From assembly GCA_031256955.1 (NCBI GenBank), contig JAIRPP010000016.1:124001-188000 (forward strand): a stretch of 64,000 nt of DNA, in the 5' to 3' direction. Every line of letters begins with the position of its first letter. The first letter of the stretch is position 1. The notes under the pieces were generated by a model. That model made no database searches, was not told the DNA's origin, and was given only the letters and a program-made list of their open reading frames with translations. Both the position numbers and the translations under genes were made by a program. Of this stretch, positions 45,856 through 55,480 are shown piece by piece. Source of the stretch: Candidatus Methanoplasma sp. GTDB lineage: Archaea; Thermoplasmatota; Thermoplasmata; Methanomassiliicoccales; Methanomethylophilaceae.

Positions 45856-48567
45856 TTACGGGTTCCTGGGCTTGCCCCATTCCACTTCGATGCCCGCGTT
45901 CCACGTCGAATTCCATCCCTCGGGAGCCTCATCCCACCCCGTGTAGAGATGGAGGCCGGAGTCGCATCCTTTGAACACCCTCGCGTCCATCGTCGTCACG
46001 CTGGCCGGTATGTACATCTCCGTCAGGCACTCGCAGTTGAGGAACGCCTCCTCCCCTATGCTCTCCAGCCCGTCGGGGAGGGTTATGTTCTCCAAGCTCA
46101 TGCAGTTGGCGAACGCTAGCTCGCCTATGCTCTTGAGCCCCGCGGGGAGGGTCACGCTCGTCAGGAAATCCGCATACTGGAACGCCCAGCCCCCTATGGA
46201 TTCGACCGTGTCCGGGAGGGTTATGCTTCTGATGCCGCATCCTTCGAACGCGGACTCGCCTATCTCGGTCACGTTTCCGAGGAACTCGACGCTCTCCAGG
46301 CTCTCGCAGTATAGGAACGCGCACAGGGGTATGACGGTCACCCCGCTGGGGATCCTGACCGATTCGAGATTGGTACAGCCATCGAACGCGCTCTCCCCCA
46401 TGCTCACGACCGTCTCCGGGATGGAGACGGAAGCGATGAGACAGTCTTTGAATCCCTCATCCGCTATGGAGACCACCCTCATTCCGTCGTAGTACTCGGG
46501 TATTACGACCGCGCCCTTGAGAGAATCGTTCGTGCTTCTCACAGAGCAGGTCCCCGACCCGAGAGAGGTATATTTCTGCCCAGGAGACCCTTTCCAGTAC
46601 GCGTACGCCGTGATGTTAGCCGTCCCGGACCACGCGTCCAGGGAGTCTCCGTCCTCGTCCGCGAGTATGCTCCCTCCCCCGCCTATGGCCGTGTACCAGC
46701 CCCCGAACGTGTACGGGGCGCGGCCGGGCACCGGCATCTTGTAGGACGCCTGCCCGTCGGCGATCGTCATGGACTCCATCGTTTTGCCCGTGGTCGCGTT
46801 CTGGTAGTCGAACGTCACGAGCGATCCCAGGGCGCTCCACTTGGCGTGCAGGGTCATGTTCTCGGTAACCGTGTCAGACGCGAAGTTCCATGCGTTGGAG
46901 TATCCGCTCTCTTTATACCACGCCGCGAACTCGTACCCGTCCCTCGTCGGCGCCGGGCTCGGCGCGGTTATCTTCGCGCCGTGGACCACGGATGTGATCT
47001 GGGCGACGCTCGATCCCCCATGGGAATCGAACGACACGGTATAGGTTTTGATCGTCCACTTGGCGTGCAGGATTCTGTTCGCGGTAACCTCGTCCGTGCC
47101 GAAGTTCCACGGGTTGGTGCACGCTTCCTCCTTGAACCAGCCTCCGAAGGAGTATCCGTCCCTCGTCGGCTCGGTGGGCGCGGTTATCTTGGAGCCGTGG
47201 ACCACGGACGTGATCGGATCGACCGCCGTGCCCCCGTGCGAGTCGAACGACACGGCATATGTTTTGATCGTCCACTTGGCGTGCAGGATTCTGTTCGCGG
47301 TAACCTCGTCCGTGCCGAAGTTCCACGGGTTGGTGCACGCTTCCTCCTTGAACCAGCCTCCGAAGGAGTATCCTTCCCTCGTCGGCTCGTCTGGCGCGGT
47401 TATCTTGGAGCCGTGGACCACGGACGTGATCGGATCGACCGCCGTGCCCCCGTGCGAGTCGAACGCCACCGTGTGCGTCTGCACCCACTTGGCGTGCAGG
47501 GTCATGTTCTCGGTCACCGCGTCCTCTTCGAAATTCCATGCGGTGACGTATGCCGCCTCCCTGTACCACGCCACGAACGCGTGGCCGTCCCTGGTCGGCG
47601 CCGGGCTCGGCGCGTCTATCTTCGCGCCGTGCTCTACCGACGCCTTGGGCTGGACCTCCGATCCCCCCTGCGAGTCGAACGCCACCGTGTACGTGGCTTT
47701 GTCCCATTTGGCGTAGAGCACGGTGGGGCCCGTCACGGCGTCGGAGTCGAAGATCCATTCTCTGACGCAATCGCTCTCCCGATACCACGCCACGAAGGTG
47801 CGGCCCTCCCAGACGGGATCGTCGGGCGCGGCTATGGTGGAGCCGTATTCGGCGGTCGTCCCCCGGACCGCGGGGCCTCCCTGCGTGTCGAAGGACACGT
47901 CGTACGTGTCGATCCTCCATTTGGCGTACAGGACCGTGTCCGCGGTCACCCTGTCCTCGTCGAAGTTCCATCTGGCGCCGAACGCGGAGTCCTTGTACCA
48001 TCCCTCGAAGGTGTGGCCCGCCCTGGCCGGGTTCGGCGGCGCGGGCAGCTTCGCGCCTGCGCCCACTCCCGTGATCTCGACCTTGGTCCCGTCGCCGAGC
48101 TCCAGGGTCACCCTGTACGTCGGGGGTTGCGCGGGGTCGTCGTCTTCCGACCCGCTCCCCCCGCCGCCCTGTCCCGCGCCGCTCAGGGACCACTTGGCGT
48201 ACAGGGTTATGTCGCCGTAGACCCTGTGCGTCTGGAAGTCCCAAATGTTGACGCAGTCGTCCTCCATGAACCACCCGCCGAAGTCGTATCCCTCGACGGA
48301 CGGCCTGGCGGGGGCGGATATCGTCGATCCCTCCCTCGCCGACGCCTTGGCGTACTCGCTCCCGAAGCTCTCGAACGTGACGGAGTAGGTGGCGGAATAC
48401 CCTCCGTCCCCTCCGCCGCCCCCGTCCCCGTTCTTTCCGCCGTCGTCTGAGCCGCTCCAGATCGCGACGAGCGCGACCGCGCATGCCGCGACGGCCACCA
48501 GCAGGATCATGGCCAAAGCCATGATCTCTCTCTTAGAATGTCCCCTATCTGATTCCCCTTCGCCCAT
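45856..48567 (-). CDS. Large surface protein paralogue: N-terminal TM, InlB B-repeats, C-terminal BspA-like LRR
   Basis: Same architecture and MGEGESDRGHSKREIMALAMILLVAVAACAVALVAI N-terminus. Confidence 0.85.
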   Translation of the reverse strand: MGEGESDRGHSKREIMALAMILLVAVAACAVALVAIWSGSDDGGKNGDGGGGGDGGYSATYSVTFESFGSEYAKASAREGSTISAPARPSVEGYDFGGWFMEDDCVNIWDFQTHRVYGDITLYAKWSLSGAGQGGGGSGSEDDDPAQPPTYRVTLELGDGTKVEITGVGAGAKLPAPPNPARAGHTFEGWYKDSAFGARWNFDEDRVTADTVLYAKWRIDTYDVSFDTQGGPAVRGTTAEYGSTIAAPDDPVWEGRTFVAWYRESDCVREWIFDSDAVTGPTVLYAKWDKATYTVAFDSQGGSEVQPKASVEHGAKIDAPSPAPTRDGHAFVAWYREAAYVTAWNFEEDAVTENMTLHAKWVQTHTVAFDSHGGTAVDPITSVVHGSKITAPDEPTREGYSFGGWFKEEACTNPWNFGTDEVTANRILHAKWTIKTYAVSFDSHGGTAVDPITSVVHGSKITAPTEPTRDGYSFGGWFKEEACTNPWNFGTDEVTANRILHAKWTIKTYTVSFDSHGGSSVAQITSVVHGAKITAPSPAPTRDGYEFAAWYKESGYSNAWNFASDTVTENMTLHAKWSALGSLVTFDYQNATTGKTMESMTIADGQASYKMPVPGRAPYTFGGWYTAIGGGGSILADEDGDSLDAWSGTANITAYAYWKGSPGQKYTSLGSGTCSVRSTNDSLKGAVVIPEYYDGMRVVSIADEGFKDCLIASVSIPETVVSMGESAFDGCTNLESVRIPSGVTVIPLCAFLYCESLESVEFLGNVTEIGESAFEGCGIRSITLPDTVESIGGWAFQYADFLTSVTLPAGLKSIGELAFANCMSLENITLPDGLESIGEEAFLNCECLTEMYIPASVTTMDARVFKGCDSGLHLYTGWDEAPEGWNSTWNAGIEVEWGKPRNP
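47045..47380 (-). repeat. Near-identical 216-bp tandem coding repeats inside the InlB-repeat gene
   Basis: GTTTTGATCGTCCACTTGGCGTGCAGGATTCTGTTCGCGGTAACC at 47045 and 47261; the same unit at 44267 in the neighbouring gene. Confidence 0.8.
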
Positions 48568-48699
48568 TTATCTCCCCCCAGAGATAGAATTTAGACTGCT
48601 GGACCATCCACCTATGGCTTTATAAAAGCCCATGGTGGGAAGCCGCTCCGGGACCGCCCGGGGAGGGCGGGCGGAGCCCGCCCCGCCCCCTCCGGGGCC

Positions 48700-49506
48700 T
48701 CAGCGCGTGAAGAACGCCCTTCCCCTGTCCATCAGCTCCCTGAACTCCGACGGGTCGTCGCTCAGGGACGCCCTCCTCACGGCATCCACCGCGTCGGAGA
48801 ACTCCCTCCACATATCCTCCCTGCCGGAGTTGAGATGCTGTATCTCGTAGTACAGGGACGGGTCCTCCAGCGCCACGGACCTGTTGGTGTCGATGCTCTT
48901 GCCGAACGTGGTGGACGCCACGTTCTCGAACACCGAGAACGGTATCCCGCTCCTCTCCAGGACGGTGAAGAAGGCTATGTTGACCGCGTGGCTCAGACCG
49001 AGCACGTAGGACATGTGCCTGTCGTGGTCCTCCACCGGCATGCGCGTGAAGATCGCGCCGCGCCCGCCGAAGAGATCCTCCGCCATGTCCATGGCCTCCG
49101 CGCTGCCGCAGTCGCAGACGATTATGTTCCTCCCGTGGATGGAGGCCTCCCCCGGCCCGAACATCGGGTGCACGGAGCATACGCGCCTCCTGCCCCCCAT
49201 GTCCCTCAGCGCGCCCGCGAACGGGGACTTGAGGGAGGACACGTCGAAGATCAGCTGGTCCCCGCATATCCCGTCCAGCTCGGCCAGGATCCCCCCGACG
49301 GACGATATGGGCGCGGACACGGCGACGGCGTCGCAGCCCGCGGCCGCGTCGAGCGCCAGGCCGTTCCCGGACGCGGGGTCCACGATGGACACCGAATGGC
49401 CGGACCTCTCGAACAGGCGGGCCATCCACCCGCCCATCTTCCCGCATCCCCCGACTATGCATATCCTCAGGCCCTCCCGCGGGCCCGTCCGGTCAGACAG
49501 TGTCAT
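48700..49506 (-). CDS. tyrA: Prephenate dehydrogenase
   Basis: ICIVGGCGKMGGWMARLFERSGHSVSI; VHPMFGPGEASIHGRNIIVCD. Confidence 0.88.
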   Translation of the reverse strand: MTLSDRTGPREGLRICIVGGCGKMGGWMARLFERSGHSVSIVDPASGNGLALDAAAGCDAVAVSAPISSVGGILAELDGICGDQLIFDVSSLKSPFAGALRDMGGRRRVCSVHPMFGPGEASIHGRNIIVCDCGSAEAMDMAEDLFGGRGAIFTRMPVEDHDRHMSYVLGLSHAVNIAFFTVLERSGIPFSVFENVASTTFGKSIDTNRSVALEDPSLYYEIQHLNSGREDMWREFSDAVDAVRRASLSDDPSEFRELMDRGRAFFTR

Positions 49507-49524
49507 TCGCGCGTCTCCGTGTTA

Positions 49525-49543
49525 AGTGTTAGCACGTAGCACT
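49525..49543. promoter_or_regulatory. Operator-like inverted repeat AGTGTTA-GCACG-TAGCACT upstream of tyrA
   Basis: 7-bp arms (one mismatch) next to TATATTATATATG. Confidence 0.45.
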
Positions 49544-49615
49544 ATATTATATATGTATATTGCGGCGAAACGGAAGCCCGCGGATCTCCGCGGGCGGCGC
49601 CCGCTCCCGGAGCGG

Positions 49616-50716
49616 TCACCTCTTCACGATTATCGTGAGGACGTCCTCGTCCTCCACCACGTGGTCCATGCCGACCGTCTGCCCCGGGAACTTCGCGCTC
49701 GCGCCCCAGACCATGGCGTACCTGAAGTTGTTCTTGAAGTCCCGGTGTATGACCTCGCACACCTCGCCGACGGTGTTGCCCTTCTTGACGATGAGCGGCT
49801 CCGCCATGTCCGCCTCCTGCCCCTGGGGCTTGAGGTATATGCGGATCATCTCGATGGTGTCGTACAGGGTCTGCTTGAGGTCGTCCATCCCCATGCCCGT
49901 GGCGGCGGACACCGGGACGGTGACGTGGTCCGAGTGCATCTTCTGGACCGCCTCCAGCTGCCCGGGCTTGGCCAGGTCGACCTTGTTGATCGCCATGACC
50001 GCCTTTATGTACACCCTGTTGCCGGCCAGCACGTCCAGCATCTGCTCCACGTCTATGTCCTCCCTCACCACAACCGTCGCGTTGATGTGCCCGTAGGCGG
50101 AGGTCATCTCCCTGATCGTGTCCACGTCTATCTTGGTGAGCTTCACCGTCGGCTTCACCAGTATCCCGCCCTGCCCCGACGGGGTTATGACCACATCCGG
50201 CTTGGACTGGTTGAGGCGTATCGCCGCGTTGTACAGCTCCTTCATCAGGACGTTCATGTTCGGGTTGAAGATGTCCACCACCATCAGGATCACGTCGGCC
50301 GCCCTGGCGGCCGCTATGACCTCCCTCCCCCTGCCCTTGCCGCGGGACGCGTCCTTTATGAGCCCGGGCATGTCCAGGATCTGTATCTTGGCGTGGTTGT
50401 ACTCCAGAACCCCGGGGACCACGTCCAGCGTGGTGAAGTGGTACGCGCCCACCTCGGACTTCGCCCCGGTGAGCTGGTTCAGCAGCGTGGACTTCCCCAC
50501 GGAGGGGAACCCGACCAGGGCGACGGTGGCGTTCCCGGCCTTCTTGACGTAGAAACCCTTGACGGGGCCCTTGGACGCCTTCCTCTTCTCGTCCTCGGCG
50601 GACAGCTTGGCTATCTTGGCCTTGAGCTTGCCTATGTGGGACTCGGTGGCTTTGTTGTACTTGGTGTTGGATATCTGGTCCTCCAGCTCTTTGATCTGAT
50701 CCTCGATGGTGGCCAT
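49616..50716 (-). CDS. DRG-family GTPase
   Basis: VALVGFPSVGKSTLLNQLTGAKSEVGAYHFTTLDVVPG; C-terminal TGS domain. Confidence 0.95.
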   Translation of the reverse strand: MATIEDQIKELEDQISNTKYNKATESHIGKLKAKIAKLSAEDEKRKASKGPVKGFYVKKAGNATVALVGFPSVGKSTLLNQLTGAKSEVGAYHFTTLDVVPGVLEYNHAKIQILDMPGLIKDASRGKGRGREVIAAARAADVILMVVDIFNPNMNVLMKELYNAAIRLNQSKPDVVITPSGQGGILVKPTVKLTKIDVDTIREMTSAYGHINATVVVREDIDVEQMLDVLAGNRVYIKAVMAINKVDLAKPGQLEAVQKMHSDHVTVPVSAATGMGMDDLKQTLYDTIEMIRIYLKPQGQEADMAEPLIVKKGNTVGEVCEVIHRDFKNNFRYAMVWGASAKFPGQTVGMDHVVEDEDVLTIIVKR

Positions 50717-50847
50717 GACATCCTCCCTCCCCTCTGATGGACAAGCCGTATATATTCTTTGATAGGTTTAGACGGCGAAAATGGCCTCGCCCGCGCGGAT
50801 CCCGCCGTCCGCGATACGTTTTAATCGGGGGACCGTATGGAGGGTGC

Positions 50848-51903
50848 ATGGATCCGGCGACGGAATCGGGTTTTGGCGGAAAGATATGGGCCATAGGCCC
50901 GAAGAGGATCGCCCTCACGGCGGCGGCGTTCGCCTTCGCGCTGCTCCTCACGCTGTTCGGATTCAGCGCGAGCTGCTTCGGCATGCTGATAATCGCAGTC
51001 ATACTGTACATGGCCCCGCGCCTGATGAGGGTGGGCGGGATGAGGTTCATGGCGGCCTTCGGCGCGGTGTTCGCGGCCGCGGCCATACTGATCGGGGGCC
51101 TCGCGATGGCGCCGGGGTACGTGAGCGAGATAGACGGGGACCCGCCCGACGGCGACTGGTTCAAGAACGTCAGGTTCGAATGCTCGGAAGGCGAGGTCAG
51201 GATCTCCGCCGACGTCGTCGGAGACGTTAGCAAGGTTGCGTTCTTCTACGGCGCGGTCGAGGGCATAGGGTTCAGGTCCATATACGGGACTCAGGGCGAG
51301 AAGGCCGATCTGGAGGTTTCCGACGGCAAGGCCTCGGGGACCGTGACCCTGGACAAGGGCAAGCTGTACGTGGGGCACGTGGGCGCCCTGAAGGAGGACG
51401 GGGGCGCGGACCCCGACCGCAGGAGCTACGACGCGGCCCTGACGGGGGCGTACTCGGGGAGCGTTTCCTCCCTGTCCCTGTACGGGTGCGCCGTGGCCAC
51501 GATCTACGTCATGATATTCTACTTCATGATCCTGGTCTTCTCGGCGTTCATGAGGTCCAGGCTGGAGAAGACCCGCGAGATGCTGGAGAGCCAGGGGCGC
51601 CTGTACCCGCAGGGGCACGGCAGGTGCTCCGAGTGCGGGTCCATAGTCCTGCCCGGAGAAGTCGTCTGCAAGAAGTGCGGGGCGTACATAGACCGCCCGG
51701 ACGAGATGAAGCCCGACAAGAAGGAGTATTTCGAATGCTCCGAGTGCGGCGCGGAGGTCCCGGAAGACGCGGCGAAGTGCCCGAGGTGCGGAGTCTCCTT
51801 CGACGAGGGCGAGGAGGACGAGACGAAGGAGTGCCCGGAGTGCCTGGCGCTGATCCACGCCTCGTACACGTTCTGCCCCATGTGCGGCGCGAACTTCAAG
51901 TGA
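50848..51903 (+). CDS. Membrane protein with three C-terminal zinc-ribbon modules
   Basis: Two N-terminal TMs, one central TM; CSECGSIVLPGEVVCKKCG, CSECGAEVPEDAAKCPRCG, CPECLALIHASYTFCPMCG. Confidence 0.75.
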   Translation: MDPATESGFGGKIWAIGPKRIALTAAAFAFALLLTLFGFSASCFGMLIIAVILYMAPRLMRVGGMRFMAAFGAVFAAAAILIGGLAMAPGYVSEIDGDPPDGDWFKNVRFECSEGEVRISADVVGDVSKVAFFYGAVEGIGFRSIYGTQGEKADLEVSDGKASGTVTLDKGKLYVGHVGALKEDGGADPDRRSYDAALTGAYSGSVSSLSLYGCAVATIYVMIFYFMILVFSAFMRSRLEKTREMLESQGRLYPQGHGRCSECGSIVLPGEVVCKKCGAYIDRPDEMKPDKKEYFECSECGAEVPEDAAKCPRCGVSFDEGEEDETKECPECLALIHASYTFCPMCGANFK

Positions 51904-51965
51904 CCGCCCGCGGGGGAGGCGCGCCCCGCGGGGCGCGCCTGCCCGCCATGGGATCGTTTCCGTGT

Positions 51966-52008
51966 ATATCCGAAACATCAGTAATTTTATATCCTGAGTT
52001 TCGGATAT
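51966..52008. repeat. 11-bp perfect inverted repeat ATATCCGAAAC...GTTTCGGATAT, arms 32 bp apart, overlapping start of ATPase gene
   Basis: Arms 51966-51976 and 51998-52008. Confidence 0.85.
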
Positions 52009-53230
52009 GCTCCGCATGCCTGTTCTAGACACGCCCCGCCCGCGCTATCTCTCCCGAGTCATGCCGTTCGCGGGGAACGGAAACGCGAAGGTCCTCATCG
52101 GGATCAGGAGGAGCGGCAAATCCACGCTCCTCAGGATGATGGCGGACTCCATGGGCCCGGGGATCGACGCCGTGTTCCTGGACATGGAGAGGTGGCAGAA
52201 CAGGAGCTACCGCGACCCCGATGCGCTATACGGTCTGATCTCGGGGTCTCTGGCCGGCGGCGGGCGCGGCTGCCTCTTCATCGACGAGGTGCAGGACGTG
52301 CGCGAATGGGAGTCGGTGATAAGGTCTCTGATAGCCGAGCGCCGCTGCGACGTCTATCTCTCGGGATCCAACTCGCGCCTGCTCTCCGGGGAGTTCGCCA
52401 CGTTCCTCAGCGGGAGGGTCAACGCGCTGGACGTCTTCACCCTGACCTTCTCGGAATGCCTCGAGTTCGAGGAGGCGTACAGGGGGCCCGCCGACCGCGA
52501 GGCGGTCTTCGACAAGTTCCTGCGCTTCGGCGGCTTCCCGAACGTCTGGCGCAACGACTATGCGGAATCCCAGGCGCACTCGGAGATATCGGACATAACG
52601 GACGCCATCATCAAGAGGGACATAGCGGACAGGCACGGCGTCAGGAACACGGAGGTCCTCGACAGGATATTGAGCTTCATATGCGACAACGTGGGGAACC
52701 CGATGTCGGTCAACAACATATTCGCCTCGCTCCGCTCGGAGGACGGATCGATCGGAAGGGACATGGTGTACGACTACGTGGGCTATCTGGAGGAATCGTG
52801 CCTCATAGTCAAAGCCCCGGCGTACGACGTCAAGGGCAGGAAGCATCTGACTTCGAAATACAAGTACTACCTCTCCGACATCGGGATAAAAAGCGCCCGC
52901 CTGGGCTTCAGGCCGGACGACATATCGGGCTACATGGAGAACATCCTGTACCTGGAGCTCCGCAGCAGGGGGTACGACGTATGGGTCGGGGACTGCGACG
53001 GGAGAGCGATAGACCTCGTGGGCGAGATGAACGGGAAGAAGGTGTACGTCCAGGCGACATCCGAGCTCAGCGGCGAAGAAACGGTTAGAAGGGAGTTCGG
53101 GAGCCTGAGGGGGATCGATGACAACCATCCGAAGTACGTGGTCACCCTGAGGGACGGCCCCTTGAACGCGGACATCGACGGGATAAGGTGCCGCAGGCTG
53201 ATCGACTTCCTGGAGATGAGGGAGTTCTGA
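52007..53230 (+). CDS. AAA (AAA_14) ATPase with DUF4143 C-terminal domain
   Basis: VLIGIRRSGKSTLLRMM, CLFIDEVQDV, VYLSGSNSRLLSGE, KKVYVQATSEL. Confidence 0.92.
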   Translation: MLRMPVLDTPRPRYLSRVMPFAGNGNAKVLIGIRRSGKSTLLRMMADSMGPGIDAVFLDMERWQNRSYRDPDALYGLISGSLAGGGRGCLFIDEVQDVREWESVIRSLIAERRCDVYLSGSNSRLLSGEFATFLSGRVNALDVFTLTFSECLEFEEAYRGPADREAVFDKFLRFGGFPNVWRNDYAESQAHSEISDITDAIIKRDIADRHGVRNTEVLDRILSFICDNVGNPMSVNNIFASLRSEDGSIGRDMVYDYVGYLEESCLIVKAPAYDVKGRKHLTSKYKYYLSDIGIKSARLGFRPDDISGYMENILYLELRSRGYDVWVGDCDGRAIDLVGEMNGKKVYVQATSELSGEETVRREFGSLRGIDDNHPKYVVTLRDGPLNADIDGIRCRRLIDFLEMREF

Positions 53231-53245
53231 CGGCTCTGGCCCGAA

Positions 53246-54572
53246 TCATGGGGCCTCTCCGAAAGAGCCGTCGCCTCCGACGAAATCCCCTATCCTCCAG
53301 ACCAGCCACAGCGGCACGCTCAGCGCGCCGTTCTTCCCGGCGCCGCCCATGCTGGCCCTGACGGCGCATTCGGGGCCGTACAGCGAGACGTATCTGGACA
53401 GGGACTTGGATTTGGACCCCTCCTCCGCCTTCACTTCGATCGGGACCGCCTTCATGCCGAAATCCGCCACGAAGTCCACCTCGGCCACGCCGTCCGACCG
53501 CCGGTAATACGGCGCCTTCCCCAGAACCGGGAGCTCGTTGAGGACGTGGTTCTCCGCCATCGCCCCCTTGAAATGGGAATATCTGTCGCTCGCGTCGAAC
53601 ATGAACCCGGGCGCGACCCCGGACAGCCGCCTCAGCGGCCCCACGTCCGAGAAGTAGAGCTTGAACATGGATTCGTCGGAATACGCGGACAGGGGCGCGC
53701 CGGGCCTGGATAACCTGCAGATCTTGTGCGCGAGCCCTGCGGAAACCAGCCACTCCAGGGCGTTCTCCAGGTCCCTGGCCCTGGCCCCCTTCCTGACGTG
53801 GCCGAACATGAAGCGCCTGTTCTCCTTGGACAGCTGCCGCGGTATGGAGCGCCATATCTGCGTGAGGTCGTTCAGATCCCTGGCGGCGTGCTTGCTGAAA
53901 TCGTCCACGTAATCCCTGAGGATCGCGTCCTGCACCTCTTCCAGAGAGGCTATGTTCTTCGCCTCCACCCACTCCGCCACCGCCGCGGGCATGCCCCCGA
54001 CGACGTAGTAGGTCCTCAGGTATCCCCTGAGCTTCTCCTCCAGCGATTCGGGGACGGGGTCTCCCAGGCTCTCAGATCGCGCAGATGCCCGCACAGCATC
54101 TCCTCCCCGTTGACCAGGAGGAACTCGCAGAAGCTCATGGGATAGAGGCGGATGCGGCTCACCTTCCCCACGGGAAAGGACTGGGGGCGCGAGAGCCTCA
54201 CGCCCAGGAGGGATCCGGCGCAACCGCGTGGTGCTCCGGGGCGTTCTCGCAGAAGCACTTCAGAGAGGTCAGCGCGCGGCCGCAGAACTGTATCTCGTCG
54301 AAGGACACGAGGGTCTCCCCGGGGATTATGGGCTTTCCGCGGAGCAGGCTCAGCTCGCTCACTATGCGGTGCGGGTCGAGGTCGCTGTCGAAATGTGACG
54401 AGAGGCTCCTGTCGTCCTCGAAGTTGAAGTACGCCACATCGCCGTAGCTGTCCCTGCCGAACTCCCGGATCAGGTACGTCTTCCCGCACTGCCTGACCCC
54501 CTCGACGATGAGGGGCTTCCTCCGGGGGCTGTCCTTCCACTCAGAAAGCCTGTCGTAGGCGACCCTGCGCAT
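53246..54572 (-). pseudogene. AAA/DUF4143 ATPase interrupted by two frameshifts
   Basis: N-term frame to ~54210 (GVRQCGKTYLIREFG), middle frame GSLLGVRLSRPQSFPVGKV...SFCEFLLVNGEEML, C-term frame from ~54070. Confidence 0.85.
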
Positions 54573-54608
54573 GCGTTTCTCATCCGCAGAGGCGTATTCA
54601 AATCTGGC

Positions 54609-54692
54609 TCACAAAAAAGCTAACGAATAATCTGGAGATCCTGCACATTTTCCTAACGAATGTTTGAGAGAAAATGCACATTTTCCTAACGA
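54609..54692. repeat. Direct repeat array TGCACATTTTCCTAACGA, 33-bp period, 2 exact copies plus 1 partial
   Basis: 54642-54659 and 54675-54692 exact; CTAACGA of the partial copy at 54620-54626 in register. Confidence 0.88.
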
Positions 54693-54777
54693 GAGGATCG
54701 ATGCGGAAACGCGCGTCGCCCGCGTCCGTGCGCGCGTAGCGATCCCGCGGATGCGCGCGGGCGGCGTGTGTGTTGAG

Positions 54778-54851
54778 CGGGCCCGCCGGGATTCGAACCC
54801 GGGTCTAGAGCTCCGGAGGCTCCTATGCTATCCAAGCTATACCACAGGCCC
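54778..54851 (-). tRNA. tRNA-Arg (anticodon CCG)
   Basis: Acceptor GGGCCTG/CGGGCCC, anticodon stem-loop GGAGC-CTCCGGA-GCTCT, T-loop GGTTCGAATCC. Confidence 0.9.
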
Positions 54852-54962
54852 GTGGTTGATTGAAAACGGAGTTCGGACGGTATCGTCTGCCGGGGCCTCG
54901 CGGCCCCGGCGATCCTGAGGCTCTGTCTTGAGAGGGAGAGAGCCGAATGAAGACCCGCCCGG

Positions 54963-55169
54963 TCAGTCTTTCTTGCTGAACTCGGTGTAGCCGCACTTCC
55001 CGCAGGACACGCGGTCCTTGTGGGCGGCCATGAACACGCCCGGCCCGCACTTGGGGCACACGGGCTTGGTCCTGGAGATCTTCCCGCCGTCCGTGCTGTA
55101 CGAGTCGCCCTTGCTCCGGGCCTTCTTCTTTTCCTTCTTCGCAGGTGCTTTCGCCGCCATGAACATCAC
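54963..55169 (-). CDS. rps27ae: 30S ribosomal protein S27ae
   Basis: [30 protein letters not shown]. Confidence 0.93.
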   Translation of the reverse strand: MMFMAAKAPAKKEKKKARSKGDSYSTDGGKISRTKPVCPKCGPGVFMAAHKDRVSCGKCGYTEFSKKD

Positions 55170-55480
55170 TCCTTCGCCGGGGGCTTATAGGCGTTCTCGT
55201 CCACTATCCCGTTCCTCTTGAGCTTGTACTCGGGCTCGTAGGCGAGGACGGACTTCTTGTCCTTGTACACCTTGGCGTACCCTTTGGACTTGCCTATCCC
55301 ATAGACGGACTCTATGCGGTCCACGACCACCAGGTCCCTCTTAGACTTCTCTCTCTTCGCTATCTCCTCTGCGACGGCGTTCCTTCCGGGCGTCGTCTCG
55401 CCGACGTGGTCTATGGTGAAATAGACCTCCGCGCGGTCCTGCAGGGGGTTCTCTTTCTTTTCCGTTATCTCTATCTTCAT
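55166..55480 (-). CDS. rps24e: 30S ribosomal protein S24e
   Basis: [41 protein letters not shown]. Confidence 0.93.
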   Translation of the reverse strand: MKIEITEKKENPLQDRAEVYFTIDHVGETTPGRNAVAEEIAKREKSKRDLVVVDRIESVYGIGKSKGYAKVYKDKKSVLAYEPEYKLKRNGIVDENAYKPPAKE

